In this document: in pieces, positions 57,533-64,000 of the stretch
Layout of the letters: each line of letters opens with the position of its first letter
Position numbering within the stretch: the stretch's first letter is position 1
NCBI RefSeq assembly: GCF_000236805.1
Contig: NZ_AGFX01000047.1
Span: 151,729 to 215,728 of the forward strand
DNA: 64,000 nucleotides
Reading direction: 5' to 3'
Origin: Paenibacillus peoriae KCTC 3763
GTDB lineage: Bacteria > Bacillota > Bacilli > Paenibacillales > Paenibacillaceae
Position numbers and translations under genes: made by a program
The notes under the pieces: generated by a model
Told to the model about the DNA's origin: nothing
The model's input: only the letters and a program-made list of their open reading frames with translations
Database searches by the model: none

Positions 57533-57704
57533 AGCCAACCTCACTTCCAATGGACTGCATTTGACAGGTATTCTTCATTATATTGTACATGAGCCCCTTA
57601 TTTCTTCCCACTTTTTTATTAAAGGTGATGATAAAAAATGAATCTGGAGAAAAGCAAAGTACAAGAGGATCTTGCAAAATCCTTGCAAATGAAATGATAC
57701 GGGG

Positions 57705-57733
57705 TTGACACTAATTTTTTTTCGTGCAAGAAT
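57705..57733 (+). promoter_or_regulatory. Sigma-A promoter of the tetR-SMR operon
   Basis: A perfect -35 TTGACA (57705-57710) and -10 AAGAAT (57728-57733) are 17 nt apart. Confidence 0.75.
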
Positions 57734-57735
57734 AA

Positions 57736-57749
57736 CTAACGAACGTTAG
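57736..57749. promoter_or_regulatory. Probable TetR operator
   Basis: CTAACGAACGTTAG is a near-perfect palindrome (only the central pair breaks symmetry). It covers the expected transcription start, just before the TetR gene, so autorepression is likely. Confidence 0.72.
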
Positions 57750-57762
57750 GTAGGTGAGAATA

Positions 57763-58356
57763 ATGGGGATGGAAGACATTCGAAAAGCTGCTCTTTTCCA
57801 TTTTGCCACCATTGGGTATGAGGGAGCATCCTTGAGCAATATTGCCGGTGAGGTCGGTATTCGAAAACCGTCTATATATGCGCATTTCCAAGGCAAGGAG
57901 GATCTGTTTCTACAGGTGGCGAGGTACGCTTTTCAAGAGCAGAATTTACGTATTTTCGAATACTTTACGGAACGCATAGATCAGTCGCTGGAGCATACAC
58001 TGCATGACTTCCTGTTTTGGATGGGGCAGGAATATGAGAATAACAACACCGCCAAGTTTATGATTCGCTTTTCCTTCTTTCCGCCTGTGTCTTTGTATAA
58101 CGAGGTTCTGGATATTGTTAATCCTTTTCTGGACAAAATGGAGCGAAAATTGACTCGCCGCATCCGGAATACGCGGGATCGGGAACCCTTTGGACATATG
58201 GAGCCAGTGGATGTAGCTCTAGCCTACATGACATTGGTGGACGGAATCATGGTGGAGCTATTGTACAGTGGAAGCATCAACTACCACCGGAGACTGAACG
58301 CTGCGTGGCCTATTTTTTGGCGTGGGATTACGTTAATTCCACCTCATGAAGCATGA
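57763..58356 (+). CDS. TetR family transcriptional repressor
   Basis: A 198-residue regulator: an N-terminal helix-turn-helix ([22 protein letters not shown]) and a helical ligand-binding C-terminus of unknown specificity. AGGTGAG stands just before ATG 57763; ATG 57769 and GTG 57754 are other possible starts. It is first in an operon with two SMR genes, an arrangement like B. subtilis yvdT-yvdS-yvdR. The palindromic operator at 57736-57749 implies that it represses its own operon and responds to a compound exported by the SMR pair. Confidence 0.9.
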   Translation: MGMEDIRKAALFHFATIGYEGASLSNIAGEVGIRKPSIYAHFQGKEDLFLQVARYAFQEQNLRIFEYFTERIDQSLEHTLHDFLFWMGQEYENNNTAKFMIRFSFFPPVSLYNEVLDIVNPFLDKMERKLTRRIRNTRDREPFGHMEPVDVALAYMTLVDGIMVELLYSGSINYHRRLNAAWPIFWRGITLIPPHEA

Positions 58357-58381
58357 AGAAACAGAGAGGAGAACGTTCATC

Positions 58382-58723
58382 ATGAACCGCAGTTGGATTT
58401 ATGTTTTTGTGGGCGGCCTGATTGAGGTCGTATGGGTATCAGGTCTGAAGCACGCGGATTCTGTACTCGCCTGGATGATAACCGTGCTGGCTATTGCAGC
58501 CAGCTTTTATTTGATTATAAAGGCTGCCAGCCGTCTGCCTGTAGGCACGGTGTATGCCGTATTCACCGGACTGGGCACAGGTGGCACCGTCGTAGGCGAA
58601 ATGCTGCTATTCGGGGAACCGTTTCGATGGTCTAAAACGCTGTTAATCGCCCTTTTGCTGGCAGGTGTCATTGGCCTGAAATTAGTGACTGACCGTGATG
58701 CTCAGAAAGGAAGTGACGCATAA
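58382..58723 (+). CDS. SMR family transporter, first subunit
   Basis: A 113-residue protein with four membrane helices; the conserved membrane Glu is in GGLIEVVW. Paired SMR proteins of this sort (YkkC/YkkD, YvdS/YvdR) act as heterodimers exporting cations such as quaternary ammonium compounds or guanidinium-type substrates. GAGAGGAG lies 10 nt before ATG 58382. Its stop codon overlaps the start of the second SMR gene by one base (TAATG). Confidence 0.92.
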   Translation: MNRSWIYVFVGGLIEVVWVSGLKHADSVLAWMITVLAIAASFYLIIKAASRLPVGTVYAVFTGLGTGGTVVGEMLLFGEPFRWSKTLLIALLLAGVIGLKLVTDRDAQKGSDA

Positions 58724-59037
58724 TGGCTTGGTTTGCATTGGTTATGGCGGGATGTTCGGAAGTATTCGGAGTCATTGGCATGAAGGGAATTACGGTTGGC
58801 AAGGGATGGAAGGCTTTCATGCTGATGGTCTTATCCTTTGTTCTCAGCTTCTCGTTGCTCAGCTATGCGATGAAGAGTTTGCCTATGGGGACTTCTTATG
58901 CGGTATGGACAGGCATCGGAACGGTAGGCAGCACGATTACAGGCATGTTTTTGTACGGTGAGCAAAAAAGCGTATTGCGTGTCCTGTTCATCGCCATGAT
59001 TCTTGCCGCAGCTTTGGGATTAAAGCTGATTTCCTAA
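58723..59037 (+). CDS. SMR family transporter, second subunit
   Basis: A 104-residue four-helix protein with the key Glu in AGCSEVFGVIGMKG, and the SMR phrase PMGTSYAVWTGIGTVG. It overlaps the first SMR gene by one base, so equal synthesis is expected. It resembles SugE/YkkD-type members more than EmrE. AGGAAGTG precedes the start. The phosphofructokinase gene follows after 14 bp. Confidence 0.92.
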   Translation: MAWFALVMAGCSEVFGVIGMKGITVGKGWKAFMLMVLSFVLSFSLLSYAMKSLPMGTSYAVWTGIGTVGSTITGMFLYGEQKSVLRVLFIAMILAAALGLKLIS

Positions 59038-59051
59038 AGGAGTGATGCCTT

Positions 59052-59984
59052 GTGATTACAACCGTAACGCTTAATGCGGCTGTAGATAAAATCTACACCG
59101 TTGCAGGCTTCAGCTTGAATGCCGCCCACCGCATCGAAGGCGGTCTGACGGTGCCGGGCGGCAAGGGCGTAAATGCCGCCCGCGTCATTCACACGCTGGG
59201 CGAGCCTGTGCGGGCGACCGGATTTGTCGCCGGACACACCGGCCGGCTGCTCACTGACGGGTTGAGCGCGGAAGGTGTGAGCGCCGATTTCATCGAAGTC
59301 GCTCACGGGGAAACCCGTCTCGCCATTACCGTGCTCGACCCGTCCGCGCACACGCAGACCGAGCTCATTGAGAGCGGCCCGACCATCGGACCGCTGGAGT
59401 TGGCCGCGCTGCGGCGCAAAATCACGACCCTTGCCGCAGACTCGGCTTGGGTCGTGTTCTCGGGCAGCCTGCCTCCCGGCTGCCCGCCAGATCTGTACGC
59501 CGAGCTGTGCACGCTGGCGAAGGCGCGCGGCGCGCGGGTGGCGCTGGACGCGAGCGGCGAAGCGCTGCGCCTGGGGCTGCGCGGAAAGCCCGACCTCGTG
59601 AAGCCCAACGAGGTCGAGGCCGTCCACTTCGCTGGCATCGACCCCACGCGCCCGGATGCCGCTGAAGCGGCGGCAGCGCAGCTGCTTGAGGCCGGAGCGC
59701 AGCTGGCCGTCATTTCGCTCGGCGCACGCGGGGCGCTGGCCGTGACGCGCGATGCGCGCTACCGCGTGAGCCTGCCGCACGCGGACATTGTCAGCGCGCT
59801 CGGCAGCGGTGACGCCATGGTCGCCGGGCTGGTTACCGGCGCGGCAGCGGGGCTGGAGCTCCCTGCCATGCTGCGGCAGGGAGCGGCCTGCGGTACGGCG
59901 GCAGCTTTGCACGCCATGGCCGGCAGGATTGAGCTCCAGGATGTGAGACATCTGGAGCAAGGCATTACGGTGACGCTGTTGTAA
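59052..59984 (+). CDS. 1-phosphofructokinase family hexose kinase (PfkB superfamily)
   Basis: Probably phosphorylates fructose-1-phosphate (FruK) or tagatose-6-phosphate (LacC type) with ATP. It has 310 residues. PfkB motifs are PGGKGVNAARV near the N-terminus and GSGDAMVAG with the catalytic Asp near residue 250; FSGSLPPG is also typical. The start is GTG 59052 with AAAGGAG 9 nt upstream. No PTS gene is adjacent. It lies 14 bp after the SMR pair, an odd partner for drug exporters. GC content is very high along its whole length; one 60-base line (59521-59580) counts 50 G+C. A terminator overlaps its stop codon. Confidence 0.9.
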   Translation: MITTVTLNAAVDKIYTVAGFSLNAAHRIEGGLTVPGGKGVNAARVIHTLGEPVRATGFVAGHTGRLLTDGLSAEGVSADFIEVAHGETRLAITVLDPSAHTQTELIESGPTIGPLELAALRRKITTLAADSAWVVFSGSLPPGCPPDLYAELCTLAKARGARVALDASGEALRLGLRGKPDLVKPNEVEAVHFAGIDPTRPDAAEAAAAQLLEAGAQLAVISLGARGALAVTRDARYRVSLPHADIVSALGSGDAMVAGLVTGAAAGLELPAMLRQGAACGTAAALHAMAGRIELQDVRHLEQGITVTLL

Positions 59985-60001
59985 GCAGCGTCACTTTTTT
60001 T
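59970..60001 (+). terminator. Intrinsic terminator overlapping the phosphofructokinase stop codon
   Basis: GTGACGCTG (59970-59978) and CAGCGTCAC (59986-59994) are a perfect 9-bp stem, followed by T7. The TAA stop (59982-59984) sits in the loop. Confidence 0.9.
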
Positions 60002-60215
60002 ATTCCATTTGAATATTCTCTTGTTTATGACTCGAATATGCTTTAATCCCAATGTGTCGGCGTGTAGCGATTCAAGCCCGCGATTACCAGGCAACTATAG
60101 CGTTGACTTTGATATGCCCTTATTGAACAAGAAGTAATCCACTTAGTCCGATATTCCGATATATTGATTAACGTGTTATCTAAAGGAGTAGATTATCATT
60201 TCAATTGATTTTAAT

Positions 60216-60680
60216 GTGTATTGGTTTCATTTTAGCTCCGATCTGCTGATGCCGTTGTTCAGCTTGCTTGGGCTATTGCTGATCTATTTTGGATTCAGAA
60301 CTATCCGTCGCCATCGCTATCGCAAACGTCATTGGATTCGTACCAAGGGGCAAATCGTTGATGCGCATATTGAAGTTGACGTAGATGTCGTTCCCTTTGA
60401 TCGTGATGATCCGGTAGATACCAGCTACACCCGCCAGTTAAAAGTACGTTTTTATACGACTTCAGGCCAAACTGTGGAGTTCTGGAATCCTTTTAGCACC
60501 AATCTAAGCTTCAACCGGGTTGGCAGTAAGATCAATGTACTATACAATCCGGCAAATCCTCGGGACGCCAGAATTGCTGGCGGTGTAAATGGGGCAGGCT
60601 GTCTTGCCTTCTCGCTGTTTTTGATCGGTATTCCCTTCGCTTTGAGCGGGGTATTCGTGATATTGAAGCTTTTCTTCTAA
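60216..60680 (+). CDS. DUF3592 domain membrane protein
   Basis: A 154-residue protein with two membrane segments (about residues 10-27 and 128-152) around an extracytoplasmic or cytosolic beta domain (GQIVDAHIEVDVD, VRFYTTSGQTVEFWNP, VLYNPANPRDARI) typical of DUF3592. Function unknown. GTG 60216 is the first standard start, but AAAGGAG (60182-60188) is placed for an in-frame ATT at 60198, 9 nt downstream; the true start may be that rare codon. It is convergent with the LysE gene, only 11 bp apart. Confidence 0.82.
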   Translation: MYWFHFSSDLLMPLFSLLGLLLIYFGFRTIRRHRYRKRHWIRTKGQIVDAHIEVDVDVVPFDRDDPVDTSYTRQLKVRFYTTSGQTVEFWNPFSTNLSFNRVGSKINVLYNPANPRDARIAGGVNGAGCLAFSLFLIGIPFALSGVFVILKLFF

Positions 60681-60691
60681 CAAGGTTCGGA

Positions 60692-61306
60692 TCACATACC
60701 GGTGATGAAATTGATTGCCATATAAATAGCCAGTCCTAAAATAATCAGTGCCGATATTTTATTGAGCACCGTGCCGAACCTTCCTTCTGAATCCATACGT
60801 CCGACGAGACGCCCGGCCATTGCCAGACCGATAAACCATATCCACGATACGGACACAGTGGCCAAGCCAAAGGCCCAGCGCTCCGCGCCTCCATATTGAA
60901 GTGAGCTGGTTCCAATTACGCCAACGGTGTCGAGTATGGCATGCGGATTCAGTAAGGATACCGAAGCAGCAAAAATCACCTGCTGTTTTGGAAGCATAGG
61001 CTGGCTTTCTCCCGAAGAAGCTGCCTGTGATCTCCAAAGGGTCCAGGCCATATATAGCAAAAACAAACAGCCTGCCGCATAGAGCACATTCGTGAGCCAT
61101 AAAAACCGCTGCAAAACAAGGGATACACCCCCAACCGCAAGCGTGATCAGGATTGTGTCACAGACACCTGCCGTAATGACGGCAGGCAGTGCATTGCGAA
61201 ACCGCGACTGTGACGCCCCCTGATTAAACACAAATACATTTTGCACTCCCAAAGGCAAAATCAGTCCCAGTGCCAATAAAACGGCATGGATAATCGCTCC
61301 CAGCAT
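60692..61306 (-). CDS. LysE/ArgO family amino acid exporter
   Basis: A 204-residue membrane protein with six membrane segments. The N-terminal ALGLILPLGVQNVFVFNQG and the middle SLLNPHAILDTVGVIG are typical of LysE/ArgO exporters (lysine or arginine efflux). The start ATG 61306 has GGGGGAGTACATA upstream. There is no LysG/ArgP-like regulator next to it. The exact substrate is not readable from sequence. Confidence 0.9.
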   Translation of the reverse strand: MLGAIIHAVLLALGLILPLGVQNVFVFNQGASQSRFRNALPAVITAGVCDTILITLAVGGVSLVLQRFLWLTNVLYAAGCLFLLYMAWTLWRSQAASSGESQPMLPKQQVIFAASVSLLNPHAILDTVGVIGTSSLQYGGAERWAFGLATVSVSWIWFIGLAMAGRLVGRMDSEGRFGTVLNKISALIILGLAIYMAINFITGM

Positions 61307-61381
61307 ATTATGTACTCCCCCAAAAATGATTGTATATTTTCTCTCTTATCTTCTGATCTTTTATTCCTGTCCTTGATGTCA

Positions 61382-62125
61382 TTAGTGTTCTGTGTTTTTC
61401 TGCGTGCCCGGTACGTTTGGCGAGTGCTCCAATTGCTTCACGATAAGCTGATAATCCTGTGGATAGTTCATATTGAACACAGCTTGCTTCCACATATCCA
61501 AGCTTGCACCCGGCCATTCGCCCGCTGTCTCATAACGAACGTTCAAGGAATTCAGCCAGTCAATCAGACGAAGATGGCCGCTTTGCAGACATTTCTCGGC
61601 AGACGGCAGCGCACTTCGATGATATAAGCCCAGCAACGGATGTATACGTCCATCCACAGAGGCGATCACCGCCTGTAATCCTGATTCCGTTGGCTGGATC
61701 AACAAGTCATTTCCAGCCAATGTTACTCGCTTCTTTCGCACTTGTTGCTTCCTTTGTTCACTGGCTGTCTCTTGCACTGCTGCCCCATTCGTTACGTGAG
61801 ACAGCAAAGCACGCAATATCTCTGGCTGCACGAGAGGCATATCACAGGCCACGACAATCCCCCACTCCGTGTTGGAAGCAGAAAGCCCCGCATGGATACC
61901 GCATAAAGGGCCTAAGCCGGGATACAGATCCGTCGTCGTTTCCAGACCAAGCTCCCTGTATTGCTGTGGATCCCGGGTCACTGTAATAACCCGTCCCGCT
62001 ACTTGTCCTAGCACTGCAGCTATTCTCTCCAGCACCGTAACTCCTCCGAGCTGGAGCAGTGCTTTGTCCTGTCCCATTCTGCTAGAGCGTCCGCCTGCCA
62101 CGATAATTCCAGTCACCTCCACCAT
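61382..62125 (-). CDS. mobA: Molybdenum cofactor guanylyltransferase MobA
   Basis: Adds GMP to molybdopterin to give the guanine dinucleotide cofactor. It has about 247 residues. The nucleotide loop is IVAGGRSSRMGQDKALL and the second motif is VVACDMPLVQPEIL. An insert of about 20 Lys/Arg/Gln-rich residues (SEQRKQQVRKKR) sits in the middle. Starts at 62134, 62131 and 62125 are all possible; GGAGGTG favours 62125 or 62131. No other molybdopterin gene is nearby, so it is an orphan here. Confidence 0.9.
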   Translation of the reverse strand: MVEVTGIIVAGGRSSRMGQDKALLQLGGVTVLERIAAVLGQVAGRVITVTRDPQQYRELGLETTTDLYPGLGPLCGIHAGLSASNTEWGIVVACDMPLVQPEILRALLSHVTNGAAVQETASEQRKQQVRKKRVTLAGNDLLIQPTESGLQAVIASVDGRIHPLLGLYHRSALPSAEKCLQSGHLRLIDWLNSLNVRYETAGEWPGASLDMWKQAVFNMNYPQDYQLIVKQLEHSPNVPGTQKNTEH

Positions 62126-62204
62126 CACCATCACACCTCCTTTTTCCTAGAAAAATTATATCAATAAACAGGGATAGCTCTAATAATAACATCTATATAA
62201 AGCA

Positions 62205-62232
62205 TAAAAAAATAGCGACCCACCTGGATCGC
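62205..62232 (-). terminator. Intrinsic terminator after the SLH gene
   Basis: On the minus strand GCGATCC and GGGTCGC pair (one G-U) around AGGT, followed by a T-rich tract TATTTTTTT. It lies about 37 nt after the stop at 62270. Confidence 0.85.
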
Positions 62233-62269
62233 CAAAAAAAGAGTACTTATTCGTCTAATTCATTGTTTT

Positions 62270-64000
62270 TTAATTCGTAAATTTAATCAACTGTAAAAAT
62301 CGTTTTAATACCGAAGTCGCTTCTACCCGTGTTGCCTGCTGTTTGGGAGCAAGTAAGCCTGGGGATATACCTTTGATTAAGCCTTGCTCTGTAGCCTGCG
62401 CCACAGCCTCTTGGGCCCAAGGAGAAACAGCGGAAGCATCGCTGTAAATCTCTTTATATTTCTCACTAGCAGGACCGGCATTCAGAGCCTGAACATAATG
62501 TGCAGCCTTTTCGGTAATGACCACGATCTCCTCGCGAGTAATCAACTTTTCTGGTCCAAATGATTGATTCCCGTAGCCACGGATCAGACCAGCTTCCATC
62601 GCAGCCCCAATACTACCGGCATACCAGGCATTTTCTTTTACATCTGTAAAATGCTCTGTTAACGGCTTCTCCTGCATACCAAGCCCACGCACAAGCAATG
62701 CCACAAATTCAGCTCTTGTTACAGCCCGGTTTGGCTCAAAAATGTCAGGCTGAACACCTTTGACAATCAGCTTGTTTGCTAGCATCTCCACATCTTTTTG
62801 CGCCCAATGATTCTCCAGATCCTTAAACTTTTTGTCTGCTGAGACCACAGCATAAATGCTGTTATGATTGGATTTGATGATTGCTTCCGTATGTCCGTTC
62901 ACCTTCCGGATCAACACGGGAACAGACGATAGCGCGCCTGTCTTAGGATCGAACCATACGGCCGCAACGTGCTCAGGATCAACTTCATGATCCAGAATTA
63001 ATTTCCGTTCCACGTAGTTCCCGAAAAATTCAGTAATCTCTTGATTTCCGGCCATTAGCTTGAAATCAACCGGGTTTACCACAACACCCGCTAAGCCCGT
63101 GTCAGCAATAGCTTGTCTTACTTGTGCACCGTTTTCGCCTGTCAACGATGAAATTTCAACTGTCAGACTATCTTCTGGATATAATGAGACTAATTTGTCG
63201 ACCAGTTCAGTAGAAAGAGTAAACTGGGCTGCTGCTGTTCGTATGCTAATCGGCAGATTTATGTTTTCTTTCGCGTATTGTTCTAAAAAGGCGGAAGGTA
63301 TACTCACTTTTGCAGCTTCACTATAGCCAGAAGCATCCACCAACAGTTCTTTCTGGTCAACGTTTGTAACATTCAGCGCTTGACTAGCGCCTCCATCATT
63401 CAAACCGATAAGTTGAATAGTACCGCTCTTATCGGCTACGGCCTTAGCGTCTGTTAATACGGCCCCAGTCTTGGTCTCTGTTGGGGAAGCAGCAGACGAG
63501 GTATCCTGTTTAGGCGTTTCCTTATCCTTAGTACGATGTGAACGTTCATCTCGCGTACGGAACGTCCAGTCCTCCGGCGTGTGCATTCCCACATACGGGT
63601 TCATTGCTAAGTCCGTCAGTGCTCCCGAGGTAATTTCCAGATAATAGGACTTTCCTTCTTCCAGTCCACCCGATAGCGTAAAGAATGCTATGTTCTCATC
63701 TATGTTCACATCACTCCACCACGTCCAGTTCGATTCCCCTGCACCGGATATCCGCAGTTCGCGAACTACGGCTCCCCCCGATGCTTCGTGCAGTCTTACA
63801 TATCCGTGATTCCATCTCACTGGCTCATTGAACTCCATGTTAAAGTACGCTTGTCCTAAACTCGCACCACTGAAATGAAGACCTTCCGGTGCCTTCGACA
63901 CCAGCTTCGGTGCGGTAGTGTCTGCTGTCCGGAAGCTCCACGTGTTCTTGTCCCAAATCGCGTTTGTTCCCTGACCCGCGCTATCTACAAACATGCCCGA
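62270..64000 (-). CDS. SLH-domain surface protein with Ig-like (Big_5 type) repeats, N-terminus beyond the right edge
   Basis: The frame is open to the window end, so only the last 576 codons are seen and the internal Met at 63994 is not a start. The visible part has the end of one Ig-like repeat (WSFRTADTTAP), a complete repeat (about residues 30-150, ending WTFRTRDE), a Lys/Thr/Ser linker, a mixed domain (about 180-385) and three SLH modules in the last 185 residues. Its SLH motifs are canonical (TRAE, TREE, TRVE), unlike those of the SLH protein at 6642. It should bind the pyruvylated polymer made by the csaB block. Confidence 0.9.
   Translation of the reverse strand, partial: SGMFVDSAGQGTNAIWDKNTWSFRTADTTAPKLVSKAPEGLHFSGASLGQAYFNMEFNEPVRWNHGYVRLHEASGGAVVRELRISGAGESNWTWWSDVNIDENIAFFTLSGGLEEGKSYYLEITSGALTDLAMNPYVGMHTPEDWTFRTRDERSHRTKDKETPKQDTSSAASPTETKTGAVLTDAKAVADKSGTIQLIGLNDGGASQALNVTNVDQKELLVDASGYSEAAKVSIPSAFLEQYAKENINLPISIRTAAAQFTLSTELVDKLVSLYPEDSLTVEISSLTGENGAQVRQAIADTGLAGVVVNPVDFKLMAGNQEITEFFGNYVERKLILDHEVDPEHVAAVWFDPKTGALSSVPVLIRKVNGHTEAIIKSNHNSIYAVVSADKKFKDLENHWAQKDVEMLANKLIVKGVQPDIFEPNRAVTRAEFVALLVRGLGMQEKPLTEHFTDVKENAWYAGSIGAAMEAGLIRGYGNQSFGPEKLITREEIVVITEKAAHYVQALNAGPASEKYKEIYSDASAVSPWAQEAVAQATEQGLIKGISPGLLAPKQQATRVEATSVLKRFLQLIKFTN

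Noticed and set aside
59034-59960. 308-codon minus-strand frame opposite the phosphofructokinase
   Set aside because: Antisense shadow in a very GC-rich gene, where stops are rare.

Overview
The window looks like a chromosomal segment of a Paenibacillus of the P. polymyxa type, a spore-forming, flagellated, S-layer-bearing Firmicute of moderate GC. The reasons are the Bacillales core gene order (prfA-prmC-spoIIR-sua5-mntP-ywlE-ywlG-glyA-upp-mnaA-atp operon-murA-spoIID-spoIIQ-spoIIID-mbl-flhO-flhP-fabZ), several sporulation genes, SLH-domain surface proteins with a csaB pyruvyltransferase, and strong GGAGG ribosome binding sites with frequent TTG/GTG starts. No rRNA, tRNA, CRISPR array, prophage or complete insertion sequence was found. 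Nearly everything up to 54.5 kb is on the minus strand.

Layout. 1-1238: the 5' part of a secreted surface protein that runs off the left edge. 1782-6289: an RND exporter and its lipoprotein adaptor. 6642-17914: a cell-envelope block holding a large SLH protein, tagO, tagA, csaB, a DUF5693 membrane protein and pgcA. 18011-26934: fabZ, a small membrane protein, flhP/flhO, mbl, spoIIID, spoIIQ, a frameshifted spoIID and murA. 27258-35428: a DUF1146 protein and the complete F1Fo ATP synthase operon. 35601-50546: mnaA, upp, glyA and ywlG under a ZTP riboswitch, ywlE, mntP, sua5, spoIIR, a SEDS protein, prmC, prfA, ychF, an acetyltransferase and fni. 50793-62125 is more accessory: a DMT-Crp-DMT operon, a two-component system, an alcohol dehydrogenase, cardiolipin synthase, a TetR/SMR/SMR/phosphofructokinase operon, a DUF3592 protein, a LysE exporter and mobA. 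62270-64000: the C-terminal part of a second SLH protein, cut by the right edge.

How the genes fit together. PgcA, MnaA, TagO, TagA and CsaB form a plausible route from sugar phosphates to a pyruvylated secondary cell wall polymer, which is the ligand of SLH domains; two SLH proteins are encoded here. DUF5693 overlaps csaB and is the least understood member. spoIIQ, spoIIR and spoIIID carry promoter sequences that fit sigma-F or sigma-E. ywlG-glyA sits behind a ZTP riboswitch, tying serine/glycine one-carbon metabolism to folate status.

Most interesting signals: two related palindromic elements at 18.8 and 19.2 kb whose stems differ but still pair; abrupt GC-rich islands inside spoIID, sua5 and prmC and across fruK; a one-base frameshift in a T7 tract of spoIID; the ZTP riboswitch; and inverted repeats in the atp operon. 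Coordinates and motifs were read by eye; no database search was run.
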